Assembly: GCA_016124855.1 (NCBI GenBank)
Contig: WGMX01000004.1
Span: 62,001 to 126,000, forward strand
DNA from: Anaerolineaceae bacterium
GTDB lineage: Bacteria > Chloroflexota > Anaerolineae > Aggregatilineales > Phototrophicaceae
Reading direction: 5' to 3'
Length of the DNA: 64,000 nt
Positions 1 to 8,851 of this stretch are shown here, piece after piece (the first letter of the stretch is position 1; each line of letters opens with the position of its first letter). The notes beneath the pieces were generated by a model. It had not been told where the DNA came from. It did not search any database and saw only the letters and a list, made by a program, of their open reading frames with translations. The position numbers were made by a program, and so were the translations under genes.

Positions 1-144
1 CTGACTGGAGAAAATGTCTTTTTCGGCACAGCTTATAACTATACGTCAACCGCTGTAAATTACATTACTTTCAATACCGACGGCAGCGTTGCCCAAACCG
101 GCACTCTCCCCGGTGATTTGCAGCGCGTAGCCGTTCCTAAATAA
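1..144 (+). CDS. 3' end of an unidentified protein
   Basis: The plus frame is open from the first base and ends with TAA at 142-144, giving the last 47 residues of a protein that begins outside the window. The fragment is rich in Thr, Tyr, Asn and Gly (it contains FFGTAYNYTST and ends RVAVPK), as seen in beta-rich exported proteins, but no domain can be named. The next gene starts 130 bases downstream, so the two need not be co-transcribed. Confidence 0.6.
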   Translation: MTGENVFFGTAYNYTSTAVNYITFNTDGSVAQTGTLPGDLQRVAVPK

Positions 145-174
145 GCATATAGGCGTCCCATAAAACAGTCTTTC

Positions 175-205
175 GTAGAGACATGGCAGTACGAGGCTCT
201 CTATG
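175..205. repeat. GTAG-type imperfect palindrome
   Basis: The stretch starts GTAGAGACATGG and ends GAGGCTCTCTATG, an imperfect inverted repeat between the end of the first gene and the kinase homologue. It resembles the better GTAGGG palindromes at 34351, 48691, 50234 and 51861 and is probably a decayed member of that family. Confidence 0.45.
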
Positions 206-273
206 AATAGGATTTTTCATATTTGGATGTGATAGCATTTCATGGTTATGCTTTCCTTTGATGAGGTAGTTTA

Positions 274-1089
274 GTGGTTATGCTCCTGCCAGAGACCATT
301 CACTATTACGCCATCCAATCCGTACTGGGCGAGGGCGAGATCGCTATCGTTTATCGTGCGACGAATACACGAAATGGGCAGGAAGTCGCGCTTAAAGTGT
401 TGCTTGCAGATTCGCCAGTTTTACAAGCGCGTCAATATTTTGAGAACGAGCGGACGATTATTGCGGGTTTAAATCACCCCAATATTCCAGCCTTTTATGA
501 CTACCTTGATGCGGAGCAGCCGGGAATTGCGCTCATGCCGATTGATGGCAAAGATGGTGAAAATCTACTGGCAGAATTGTCTGAGGGGGAATTTCTCAAT
601 CCTCGCAGTGTGGTTGAATGGGGAATCCAGATTGCTGATGCGCTGGCTTATCTGCACAACTGTCAGCCGCCAGTTGTTTTTCGTGACCTCAAATCAGCTC
701 ATATCATGGTGGAAGAATCGAATAAAGCGTGGCTGGTGGATTTCAATCTCGCTAAAATCATGCCCGACAGTAAATATCTTTCTGATGCCGATCTGATGGG
801 TACAGAAGGGTTTGCCGCGCCGGAACAGTATAATGGTGTCGTAAGCCCGCTCGTCGATGTATATGGATTAGGGGCAACCCTTCACCATTTGCTCACCCAT
901 GTTGATCCTCGTCATGAGCGCTCCTTTACTTATGCACCGCCACGTTCGTTCAACCCGACTATTCCCAAATCGGTAGCGCAAGTGGTGATGAAAGCGCTGG
1001 CCTACGAACCAGAAGACCGTTACGCCTGCATGGAAGATATGCGCGATGCGCTGAGAACAGTGCTGCAAGCGGAAGGTTGGGTACAATAA
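274..1089 (+). CDS. Divergent Ser/Thr protein kinase homologue
   Basis: A 271-residue single-domain Hanks-type kinase with no membrane or sensor segment. Visible features are a glycine-rich loop (GEGEIAIVY, 19-27), the ATP-anchoring Lys41 in VALK, alpha-C Glu59, FRDLK at 136-140 with catalytic Asp138, metal Asp156 in DFN, and an AAPEQY activation-segment end. Three positions depart from consensus: HRD is FRD, the Asn of DLKxxN is His143, and DFG is DFN. The loss of the Asn magnesium ligand means activity may be weak or absent. The GTG start at 274 is chosen because GAGG sits 7 bases upstream; an ATG at 280 is the alternative. No phosphatase or substrate gene lies nearby. Confidence 0.85.
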   Translation: MVMLLPETIHYYAIQSVLGEGEIAIVYRATNTRNGQEVALKVLLADSPVLQARQYFENERTIIAGLNHPNIPAFYDYLDAEQPGIALMPIDGKDGENLLAELSEGEFLNPRSVVEWGIQIADALAYLHNCQPPVVFRDLKSAHIMVEESNKAWLVDFNLAKIMPDSKYLSDADLMGTEGFAAPEQYNGVVSPLVDVYGLGATLHHLLTHVDPRHERSFTYAPPRSFNPTIPKSVAQVVMKALAYEPEDRYACMEDMRDALRTVLQAEGWVQ

Positions 1090-1124
1090 ATAGTCACTCA
1101 TATATGCCCAATATGAAAATAGTC

Positions 1125-1174
1125 TGTATTGCTCTCTCCATCGCTTGCGGGGGATGGTTGGGGTAGGGGTTCTG
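1125..1174. repeat. C-rich/G-rich dispersed repeat, degenerate copy
   Basis: CTCTCCATCGCTTGC followed by GGGGGATGGTTGGGGTAGGG matches the blocks at 36955, 50270 and 51885. It lies in the 197-base gap between the kinase and cutC, where nothing else was recognised. Confidence 0.6.
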
Positions 1175-1286
1175 GATAAATTATTCTCCTCTTTGTTTGT
1201 GATGTTATTTCATAGGGGATTAGTGACTTGCATTTAGCTTTAGTTAAGTAATCTTTTTCTTAATGTTGCCTGTTATCGCCTGTTTA

Positions 1287-1958
1287 TCAGGCTGACTCAA
1301 CAATCGCTTTCAACTGCCGCACCTTGTTTACATCCACCACACCATTTAACCTCGCTGCACTTCCCAAATGCACCGTATCAGGCTTCACATATCGGATGTA
1401 TTCAGGCAGTTGTTCAATCGTCAAACTTCCCGAACTCACAAACGTATATTGCTCACCAAACCGCTCAACCCATCGCTTCAAACCCTCACGTCCATCCCAT
1501 GCCGTTTTAGCTGGCCCGGATGTCAACACTCTCGGCACAATTCCAGCTAAGGCTTCCAACGCCTTTTCTGGCTCAAAGCTTTCGTCTAAAGCTCGATGTA
1601 AGGTCACTGGCAAAGGTTTTGCTGCCTCAACAACTCGTTGCATTAATGACACGTCAATCCTGTTTGTCTGATCAACCGCCCCAAATACAATGCCGCTCAC
1701 ACCGACTTTTTTCATCTCATCAATTTCGCTCAACATGCTTTCAATCTGTGGCTCTGTGTAGCGAAAACTTTCTGCATGTGGCCTCAAAATCACATACAAC
1801 GGAATAGTCACCGCACCCCGTACCGCTTGTACAACGTCACGTTTTGGGGTTAACCCGCCCACGGACAAATCATACGAAAGCTCAATGCTGTCTGCTCCAC
1901 CCGCTTCAGCATTCACTGCATCTTCAACCGTTGTCACCGCAATTTCTAACGTCGTCAT
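1287..1958 (-). CDS. cutC: CutC family protein
   Basis: A 223-residue TIM-barrel protein of the CutC family (PF03932), historically called copper homeostasis proteins although the molecular role is unsettled. Family landmarks are visible: GADSIEL near 21-27, GGLTP near 35, ILRPHAESFRYTE in place of the usual IRPRGGDFxYS, VFGAVDQ, TLHRALDE, RVLTSG and a terminal SSGSL segment. The length fits bacterial CutC proteins (about 200-250). The ATG at 1958 has only a weak purine-rich ribosome site. The region just upstream holds a dispersed repeat, then the DUF89 gene on the same strand. Confidence 0.88.
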   Translation of the reverse strand: MTTLEIAVTTVEDAVNAEAGGADSIELSYDLSVGGLTPKRDVVQAVRGAVTIPLYVILRPHAESFRYTEPQIESMLSEIDEMKKVGVSGIVFGAVDQTNRIDVSLMQRVVEAAKPLPVTLHRALDESFEPEKALEALAGIVPRVLTSGPAKTAWDGREGLKRWVERFGEQYTFVSSGSLTIEQLPEYIRYVKPDTVHLGSAARLNGVVDVNKVRQLKAIVESA

Positions 1959-1965
1959 CTGTTTT

Positions 1966-2002
1966 CTCTTTGTGCCTTTGAGTCATTGTGTCTTTGTGTT
2001 AA
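1966..2002. repeat. CTTTGTG-type dispersed repeat
   Basis: CTCTTTGTGCCTTTG and TGTCTTTGTGTTAAAA fill most of the gap between cutC and the DUF89 gene. It is one of about nine members of this family in the window. Confidence 0.65.
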
Positions 2003-2009
2003 AAATCTT

Positions 2010-3167
2010 CTATTTCTTAAAATGAATCACACCCCGCTTGCCGTTCACCCGCCATCTGGCATCTTCACCGTCTAGTCGTTCGGCTAATCCAGTCTCTAAA
2101 CCGACCACCGCATCACTTTTCATCGTTCGCAGTGCCAATAATGGGGCTGGAAAATAATCGACCACATCCGCAAAGGCTGTATCCGCAGGCCACAAGGCAT
2201 CATCCACCATTCGCCGGTAATTCAAATCGCCCTTGATGATGACCAACGCCGCCCCTTTGAATGCCTCAACAAATCGGTTTGGCATCTCTCGCAGCACATA
2301 CGGACTGTTCCAAAATGCCCCCGGTGCTAAGCGCAACCGGCCTTCATCCAAAGCCGTTTGTAACCGCTGCCCAAGCTGCTTGATGGCTTCACCATATTCA
2401 CCTGACCGCATTGCATTAAACATCGTCAGCATGTCCGCCACAATAATGTCACTGACAAAGGTTGGATGCAGCTTGATATGAAAGGTGATGTGGCTCATGC
2501 CCTTGTCAAACAAGGCATCTGCCAATGCCAGATCAACCGCTAATTCGGTTCCGGTATTATCGGCAATAAAATGCACATCGCCATTTTGCTGCATGAGATG
2601 TTCAACGGCTGCCACACTGTCATCGGTCAACAAATCATCGTGGCTGCCCGTATTCCCATGTGCCATTGATGAGCCGAAACTCAGGTCGATTCGGTTGCCC
2701 CACAAATCCGAATGCACCAACGCCTGTAAGCGGTCTTCAATCGGCTTGCCACGTAGTTCTAAAGCCTTATCCAGCAGCGCCCATAACGCATCGCTGCCCA
2801 TTTCTCTAGCCTTTTGTGGTGCAAATGGATCACGTCCGTATTCCCACCAGCGTACCGTTTCAATCAAATGACGGTAGGCTGCAATCTCGGCAAAAAACCA
2901 ATCGGTATGCAGCCACGTATGACCCTCATGTTCTTTCAGACTCGTTTCCCATAAATCCGCATCCGGTGAAAAAGGATTAAATGGCCTAACCACAGCATCA
3001 CTTTCGATTTCAGCAGCTAACCGTTTCAGATTGTCGCGGATAACTGCTGGATAATCCGGATTCAGTAACGCCACCTCGCGGATGTTGGATGGTAAACGCC
3101 GAAACATGGTGTCATGTGCAAAGGCGTTGCTCTCGTCAGTTAGGATCATCGCTGGACGATTGACCAT
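2010..3167 (-). CDS. DUF89/ARMT1-like damage-control phosphatase
   Basis: A 385-residue member of the DUF89/ARMT1-like family (PF01937), metal-dependent phosphatases thought to remove damaged or excess sugar phosphates and phosphometabolites. Visible motifs are WLHTDWFFAEIAAYRHL near 83-100, DPFAPQK, the metal-site segment DNTGTELAVDLALAD in mid-protein, and IKGDLNYRRMVDD near the C terminus, the last very close to the ARMT1 subfamily signature. Length is typical. The ATG at 3167 is preceded by AAGGAAA about 9 bases away. There is no signal peptide, so it should be cytosolic. The physiological substrate cannot be told from sequence. Confidence 0.85.
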   Translation of the reverse strand: MVNRPAMILTDESNAFAHDTMFRRLPSNIREVALLNPDYPAVIRDNLKRLAAEIESDAVVRPFNPFSPDADLWETSLKEHEGHTWLHTDWFFAEIAAYRHLIETVRWWEYGRDPFAPQKAREMGSDALWALLDKALELRGKPIEDRLQALVHSDLWGNRIDLSFGSSMAHGNTGSHDDLLTDDSVAAVEHLMQQNGDVHFIADNTGTELAVDLALADALFDKGMSHITFHIKLHPTFVSDIIVADMLTMFNAMRSGEYGEAIKQLGQRLQTALDEGRLRLAPGAFWNSPYVLREMPNRFVEAFKGAALVIIKGDLNYRRMVDDALWPADTAFADVVDYFPAPLLALRTMKSDAVVGLETGLAERLDGEDARWRVNGKRGVIHFKK

Positions 3168-3240
3168 TGTGTCTTTTCCTTGGGATGTCAGTTAAATGCG
3201 TCAATGGTAATTGATCTGCACAACCCTTGCCAATCGTGTT

Positions 3241-3278
3241 GGATAACAAAAGAGGCTCACCATCTAGTAAGCCTCTTT
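3241..3278 (-). terminator. Intrinsic terminator after the sugar dehydrogenase gene
   Basis: AAAGAGGCT (3249-3257) and AGCCTCTTT (3270-3278) form a 9-bp stem. On the minus strand the stem is followed by TTTTGTT. It sits about 50 bases past the stop of the gene ending at 3326. Confidence 0.75.
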
Positions 3279-3325
3279 ACAATCTTTTTTATGGAAGGCT
3301 TATACAACCTTCCCTTTACTTTGTT

Positions 3326-5623
3326 TTACGGCAGGACGATTGGCCCTGTCGTACCGAAATTAACGCCCAGCAAGACCAAATCGCGCACGTCAATTCGACC
3401 ATCATGGTTGAGATCAGACGCAGCAGGCGCAGGTGGAACCGGTTGGTTGAAATTCGCACCGATGAAACCGGCATCGGTCAGGTCAACCGTTTGACTGCCA
3501 TCAATGTCGCCTGCCTTCAAGGTCAGTGTTCCAGTATCCGCGACTTGATTTTCAGCAGCCGAAGTCTTGAAGATGGTCGTCAAGTAGCCTGCGCCGCTTG
3601 CCGAAACCGCATATTCCCCTGCTGGCAGATTGGCAAAGGTGAAGTTGCCTTCCGCGTCAACCGGTTGTTCATTCAACACTGAACCATCACCTGCCAGCAG
3701 CTGCACCGTGATTCCGGTCGCATCTGCGCTGCCTTGATACACCGCGATACCGCTGATGCTGCCGGTTGCTGGCATAGGTGTCTCGGTTGGCAGTGGCACT
3801 TCGGTTTGGGTTGGCTCCATCGTCGGGATTTCAGTTTGTGTTGGTTCGACTGTTGGCTCAATCGTAGGTGTTGGTGGCAAAGTTGGTTCTTCAGTCACGA
3901 CTGGCCCTGTACCTGTGAAGCCGCCGTTAATGACTGACAACGGCAAATCGCGCCCGTTGATGTCCACACCCAGCGCCGAGCATTCAACTGTACTGTCACC
4001 CGCACCGCTGACCGTATATCCTAAAGTCATCGCCGCGATGTTGCCTGTGATCGTCGGATTTGGAGCCAAGCGGCTGGCTGCAATCGTCCAACTGCCATTT
4101 GTTTGATAACCTTGGTCAACGATAAAGCTGTTGCTGTCATTGAATCCATCCCCTTTAAGCAACCCCGCTCCGGTCAATACCGCTGGATTGACTTGGCAGG
4201 TTAGCTGCAAACCGTAAATGTCGGATACATTCACGAGGCTAATCTGCGCCAATATGCCTTGACCAACATCGGCTGATGCCGGAATGACATCAATCTTCAC
4301 CGTCGGCCCGTTAGGCGTTTCAGTCGTTGGGGTAGGTGTCGGTGCTTCAACCGTCATCGTCGGTGGAACTAGTGTCGCCGTTGGCTCAACCGGAGTAATT
4401 GTAGGTGGCAGAGTCTCGGTTGGAGCAGCCACTGTTGCCGTTGGTGTAATCGGTGTAGCTGATGGTGTGACAGGTGTCGCACTCGGCGTAACCGGCGTAT
4501 TGGTGGGCGCTGCTACTACCGGATCGATGCGCCACACTTTGCCGCTGTAATCCACCACATACAATTCACCCGCTTGATCTTCACCAAATGAACTCACCGA
4601 GAATCCCGGTGTCAAGAATCGTACGGATTGCCACGTGTTATTACTGCGAAACGCTGTCCACATATTGCCGTTGCAGTAATCGGCATACAGGTAAAATCCT
4701 TGCAGCGCCGGCATTATTGCGCCGCGATACACGTAACCGCCTGTGATCGAGCAGCCGCTGTTGTGACTGTATTCGGCAATTGGCGGAATCGCGCCCGCAA
4801 TTGAACCGGTTTTGTAATTGTGGAATCCTTCATAAATGTTCCAGCCGTAGTTTGCGCCAGCCCCGCCGTTCGCGGGCCAAAAATCCACTTCTTCATACAT
4901 GTCTTGGCCCACATCACCCATATAGAAATCGTTGGTTAGACGGTCAAAACTCCAGCGCCAAGGATTGCGTATGCCTAGCGCCCAAATTTGCACAGGGAAG
5001 TTGGCTTGGTTCACATCAATCCGCAGCATTTTGCCGAGAAGTGAATTGGGGTTTTGCGCATTATTTTGTGGATCACCACCTGAACCGCCGTCACCCATAC
5101 CCACATACAGCAAGCCGTCCTTGCCGAAGTTCAAATTACCACCGTTGTGGTTAGAGAAGGGCTGGTCAACAAACAACACCTGTGTCGCGCTGGCAGGGTT
5201 TGCCACATTCGGATTGTTCGCCGAAACGGTGTAGCGTGCGACAATCGTATCACCTTGCGTATTGGTGTAATTGATAAAGAACTGACCGTTTTGCGCGAAG
5301 TTGGGCGAAAACGCCAATCCCAACAACCCCTGTTCCGAACCGCCGGTAGCGATCAAGCTGCCGACATCTAGAAAGGGTGTTGCCATCACGGTGCCGTTTT
5401 GCCAGACTTTGATTTTGCCGGATTGTTCGACGATGAACTGCCTTCCGGTGTTGTCCCCCGAATGAGTAAAGTAAACGGGCTTGCTCAGACCACTTGCCAC
5501 CTGCGTCAATTTATAATCAGCCGCATTTGGAGCATTGACGGTCTGCTGCGCCGGAGCAGCATAGACCGCAGTGATAACCCCAAATAATGCTAAGAATAGG
5601 ATCAATCCCCATTTTGTTTTCAT
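3326..5623 (-). CDS. Exported PQQ-type sugar dehydrogenase with cohesin, carboxypeptidase-regulatory and dockerin modules
   Basis: A 765-residue multidomain exported protein. In order: signal peptide (about 1-23, ending VYAAPAQ); a glucose/sorbosone dehydrogenase six-blade propeller (about 35-360) with HNGG, GMGDGGSGGD, GIRNPWRWSFD and GDVGQ; a Pro/Thr linker; a cohesin-like domain (about 430-570, starting VKIDVIPASADVGQG); a second Pro/Thr linker; a carboxypeptidase-regulatory-like domain; and two dockerin-type calcium loops (GDIDGSQTVDLTD and DLNHDGRIDVRD). The start is placed at the ATG at 5623, not at an upstream in-frame ATG at 5722, because AGGAGGG lies about 10 bases before it and the signal peptide begins there. 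It probably oxidises sugars outside the cell. Cohesin and dockerin on one chain is unusual. Confidence 0.88.
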   Translation of the reverse strand: MKTKWGLILFLALFGVITAVYAAPAQQTVNAPNAADYKLTQVASGLSKPVYFTHSGDNTGRQFIVEQSGKIKVWQNGTVMATPFLDVGSLIATGGSEQGLLGLAFSPNFAQNGQFFINYTNTQGDTIVARYTVSANNPNVANPASATQVLFVDQPFSNHNGGNLNFGKDGLLYVGMGDGGSGGDPQNNAQNPNSLLGKMLRIDVNQANFPVQIWALGIRNPWRWSFDRLTNDFYMGDVGQDMYEEVDFWPANGGAGANYGWNIYEGFHNYKTGSIAGAIPPIAEYSHNSGCSITGGYVYRGAIMPALQGFYLYADYCNGNMWTAFRSNNTWQSVRFLTPGFSVSSFGEDQAGELYVVDYSGKVWRIDPVVAAPTNTPVTPSATPVTPSATPITPTATVAAPTETLPPTITPVEPTATLVPPTMTVEAPTPTPTTETPNGPTVKIDVIPASADVGQGILAQISLVNVSDIYGLQLTCQVNPAVLTGAGLLKGDGFNDSNSFIVDQGYQTNGSWTIAASRLAPNPTITGNIAAMTLGYTVSGAGDSTVECSALGVDINGRDLPLSVINGGFTGTGPVVTEEPTLPPTPTIEPTVEPTQTEIPTMEPTQTEVPLPTETPMPATGSISGIAVYQGSADATGITVQLLAGDGSVLNEQPVDAEGNFTFANLPAGEYAVSASGAGYLTTIFKTSAAENQVADTGTLTLKAGDIDGSQTVDLTDAGFIGANFNQPVPPAPAASDLNHDGRIDVRDLVLLGVNFGTTGPIVLP

Positions 5624-5876
5624 ATACGAAAAACCCTCCTCTTTACATTTTTCACAAACGCTTATCATTGTCCGGTGTCTGGCTGTAGGAGGGTATGAGA
5701 GAAAAGTAATGCTGTGCGTCACAAATCACAGAATGCGCTGGTAGATGAGTCCTATCATGGTTTGGTTTTGGTTTGCTGCGGTTGCCAAGATGCAATACTG
5801 CTCAGACACGGCTCATTTACCGTCTGAGTAGCTGCTTAATGGCCTGCTCCTTGCGGCAGAATATTCAATTTGCGAC

Positions 5877-6746
5877 TCACTTGGCCTGTGGCAGCGGCAT
5901 CGTTGGCTCAATAGTTATAATGGTCAAACGGGTATCCGGTTTTGCAGCTCTGCGTACGCGCCGTCCGGCTTCGCGCAGCAGTCCACCGAATATTCGTTTG
6001 CGGCCCAACACCTTTTCCACCAATCCGCTTTTGCCATCGGTCGCTGATGAGGCTAGCCATAACGCTCGTTCCGCTGGTACTTCCGGCGGATTTCCCCACA
6101 ACCGAATAATCGTACTCAAAGCCTTGAGCTTATGTTCGTAACCCGCCAGTGAATCCACCTGCCGCAGCATGTCGGTATCCACCAGTCCCGGATTAAATGC
6201 AAGAATATCAACACCACTGTCTTTGTATTCTTCCGCTAGACCTGCCGTGAAGCTCTTGACCCAATACTTACTGGGCGCATAAGCGTTTTGAAACTTCACC
6301 GGCCCATCATCGCCGCGTCCCAGTAAGTTAATCAGTTTGCCACTTTTTTGCGGCAGGAAGTGTTCAAGCGCCACAATTGACCCGTAATACGTGCCGTTGA
6401 TATTCGTTCTGATAACCCGCTCAAATCGTTCACGGGGAATATGTGCCGTCGGCCCATAAACCCCCGCCACGCCTGCGTTATTCACCCAGATGTCGAATTT
6501 GCGGAAAGCGGTCACGGCATAATCCGCCAGCGCCTTCACCTGTTCATATTCACCGACATCACAGGATGCACCTGCCGCGTTGTAACCTTTCGCTTGTAAT
6601 TCCTTCACAGCCTCAGCGACATCTTTTTTCGTCCGTGCGGCCAATACGACGCTTGCGCCTTCTCTGGCGTAGACTTCTGCCATCGCCAAGCCTAATCCAC
6701 GACTGCTGCCCGTTATAACGGCGACTTTGCCTTCCAGAATGCCCAT
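5877..6746 (-). CDS. Short-chain dehydrogenase/reductase lacking the usual catalytic Ser
   Basis: A 289-residue SDR. Counting from an alternative GTG start at 6755, it shows the NAD(P) loop TGSSRGLG (15-22), NNAG (92-95) and YAPSK with Tyr159 and Lys163. The position 13 residues before Tyr159, normally the catalytic Ser, is Gly146 within NLLGRGDDG. The C terminus carries an extra basic segment of about 40 residues. The chosen ATG at 6746 starts one base after the stop of the upstream membrane-protein gene; the GTG at 6755 would overlap it. Co-transcription is likely. The substrate cannot be predicted. Confidence 0.85.
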   Translation of the reverse strand: MGILEGKVAVITGSSRGLGLAMAEVYAREGASVVLAARTKKDVAEAVKELQAKGYNAAGASCDVGEYEQVKALADYAVTAFRKFDIWVNNAGVAGVYGPTAHIPRERFERVIRTNINGTYYGSIVALEHFLPQKSGKLINLLGRGDDGPVKFQNAYAPSKYWVKSFTAGLAEEYKDSGVDILAFNPGLVDTDMLRQVDSLAGYEHKLKALSTIIRLWGNPPEVPAERALWLASSATDGKSGLVEKVLGRKRIFGGLLREAGRRVRRAAKPDTRLTIITIEPTMPLPQAK

Positions 6747-6747
6747 C

Positions 6748-7818
6748 TTAATCACCTGTTCCTATGGGTGTTGGGTTAGCTGATCCCTTCCCCCAAACCC
6801 GATCATATCCCCAGATGCCAACCGCGATCAGCAGTGCCAGTATTACCATCACCAGATAATAAATCCCCGGTATTGCTGTCAACTGCCACAACTTGCTGAC
6901 ACCGCGATCCGGTTGCATATATACGACTGCCGCACCAATGGCATATGCGCCGAAAAATAACCACTTGATCCGGTTGGAAAGTCCTAATCCGTGCATTTGC
7001 ACCAGAATAAAAACCCCTAGGAAGCCGAAGAAAAACATCGGCCATAAATTGTTGCCTTGCACAATCGCCACAATTGTCCCATGTGCCAGCACGATCATTT
7101 CTTGCGCCAGCATCCACCATTTGTTGACATGGATGCGCGTCAAGAACAGGCTGCCTTGAAGCATCAGCAGGAAGGTGTAGAAAAATCCCATCAAGTGACC
7201 GTTGGTCGTCTCCATCGGGTGATACCAGAAGGTATAAGTAATTGCCCATGCGAAAACATAGCCGTGATACTTTTTTGCAAACTGAATCACACGCTTACCT
7301 ATCGGTAGTTTTTTACCCAATAGCACACCGCGCCGGTTGTTCTCCATCAACATTATCCAGATCAGCATCAAAATGACCGATCCTTGAGAGGAGAAAATCG
7401 ACACATCTTGCGCCAGACCGTCGTACCAGATATGCGTCTGAACGAGATGCAGCACAATGAATAGGGCATTCACGCCCAGTGCTACCATATTGACCGGATG
7501 GAGTCCGTTCGTATATTTTTTGACTCGCGTTTGCGCGTACCAGATCAAACCCCACAACGAAACCTGATGTACCAGATACAACCCCCACGCGCTCAGATGG
7601 GTTGCCGGTGTTGGGTTCGGCAGCTTCCAGTAATACCAGCTTGGCCCTTGGTCTGGAAGCAGCGTCGCCCGTACCGCATCAAGTGACGGACCTAGCAGAT
7701 AGATAATCACCGTGAACACAAATGCGAATACAATTCCCGCCCACATCGCCCGCATATCCGTGCGTGGTTGTGCATCTTTGCGTCTTGTTTTTTCCAGCGG
7801 AGGATTTAGCGTTGTCAT
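6748..7818 (-). CDS. Polytopic membrane protein of unknown function
   Basis: A 356-residue integral membrane protein with about 8-9 hydrophobic helices, beginning near MWAGIVFAFVFTVIIYLLG and ending before a short polar tail. Loops are rich in Trp, Tyr and His (WYYWKLPNPTP, TFWYHPMETTNGH), which might suit a cofactor or metal site, but no family was recognised. The ATG at 7818 is preferred over a GTG at 7878 because the added residues would form a polar extension with no ribosome site. Its stop abuts the SDR start, suggesting the two act together, for example a soluble reductase with a membrane partner. That link is inference. Confidence 0.7.
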   Translation of the reverse strand: MTTLNPPLEKTRRKDAQPRTDMRAMWAGIVFAFVFTVIIYLLGPSLDAVRATLLPDQGPSWYYWKLPNPTPATHLSAWGLYLVHQVSLWGLIWYAQTRVKKYTNGLHPVNMVALGVNALFIVLHLVQTHIWYDGLAQDVSIFSSQGSVILMLIWIMLMENNRRGVLLGKKLPIGKRVIQFAKKYHGYVFAWAITYTFWYHPMETTNGHLMGFFYTFLLMLQGSLFLTRIHVNKWWMLAQEMIVLAHGTIVAIVQGNNLWPMFFFGFLGVFILVQMHGLGLSNRIKWLFFGAYAIGAAVVYMQPDRGVSKLWQLTAIPGIYYLVMVILALLIAVGIWGYDRVWGKGSANPTPIGTGD

Positions 7819-8026
7819 AGGTCGATTTATTCCCTCATCTTTCAATCGTAATTGGGCAGTGCAATTGGTTATGGTCACACCCCCAATACGCTTGACCGCG
7901 TGGTAGTATAGGGATGTAACGAATAAAATTTTGCCTTTATGATATCACTTACTTACTATTTGTTAAGTAACAATAGCGGCACAATATTGACCGCAAATAA
8001 GCTTCAATTTAAGGAGACATGAGAAA

Positions 8027-8803
8027 ATGGCTTTTGAAACAATTTTGGTCGAATCGCCAGCCCCCGGCGTTGGACTGATCCGTCTTAATCGCCCACAGGC
8101 ATTGAACGCCCTCAACGGCCAGTTGACGCACGAAGTCTTCGAAGCGTTAGAAGCCTACGATGCGGACGAATCGGTGAAATGTATTGTTCTCACCGGCAGC
8201 GATAAAGCCTTCGCCGCTGGAGCCGACATCAAACAGATGGAAGGGATTGATGCGGTTACTATGTTTGCTGGTAGCGATTTTACCGATTGGGTGCGTTTAA
8301 CCCGCATTCGTAAGCCGATTATTGCTGCTGTTTCCGGTTGGGCGCTCGGCGGCGGCTGTGAAATGGCAATGATGTGCGACATGATTATTGCCTCTGAAAC
8401 CGCTAAGTTTGGTCAGCCTGAAATCAACATCGGCATCATGCCCGGTGCAGGCGGCACACAGCGTCTGACCCGTGCAGTTGGCAAAGCGCTTGCGATGGAA
8501 ATCACACTGGCGGATCGCAAACTCACCGCTCAAGAAGCTCTACAATACGGCCTCGTTAATCATGTCTTTCCAGTAGAGTCTTATCTTGCGGAAGCGGTCA
8601 AACTCGCTGAGAAAATTGCCACGATGTCCAGTCCTGCCATCAAACTGATTAAGGACTCGGTCAATAAAGCCGAAGAACTCAGCCTGCATGAAGGCTTGAG
8701 TTATGAGAAGCGCAACTTCTATTTGCTCTTTGGCACAGAAGATAAAGCCGAAGGCATGAAAGCCTTTGTCGACAAACGCAAACCCGAATGGAAAAACCGT
8801 TAA
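8027..8803 (+). CDS. Enoyl-CoA hydratase
   Basis: A 258-residue crotonase-fold enzyme that hydrates trans-2-enoyl-CoA in beta-oxidation. The oxyanion-hole segments AFAAGADI (61-68) and SGWALGGG (103-110) are intact, and both catalytic acids of the rat mitochondrial enzyme are conserved: Glu112 in GGGCE and Glu132 in GQPEINIGIMPGAGG. Length and the family C-terminal helices (ending KPEWKNR) are normal. AAGGAGA lies about 9 bases before the ATG. It stands alone, with no thiolase or acyl-CoA dehydrogenase in the window. Confidence 0.95.
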   Translation: MAFETILVESPAPGVGLIRLNRPQALNALNGQLTHEVFEALEAYDADESVKCIVLTGSDKAFAAGADIKQMEGIDAVTMFAGSDFTDWVRLTRIRKPIIAAVSGWALGGGCEMAMMCDMIIASETAKFGQPEINIGIMPGAGGTQRLTRAVGKALAMEITLADRKLTAQEALQYGLVNHVFPVESYLAEAVKLAEKIATMSSPAIKLIKDSVNKAEELSLHEGLSYEKRNFYLLFGTEDKAEGMKAFVDKRKPEWKNR

Positions 8804-8815
8804 GCATTCTCGGCA

Positions 8816-8837
8816 TTCTCTGTGTCTCTGTGGTTAA
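8816..8837. repeat. CTCTGTGTCTCTGTGG repeat before the next start
   Basis: TTCTCTGTGTCTCTGTGGTTAA fills the gap between the hydratase stop and the next gene, ending about 15 bases before its ATG. Near-identical strings occur at 9668, 32661, 37012 and 38963. Confidence 0.75.
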
Positions 8838-8851
8838 TTTCAGGTGTTCTT

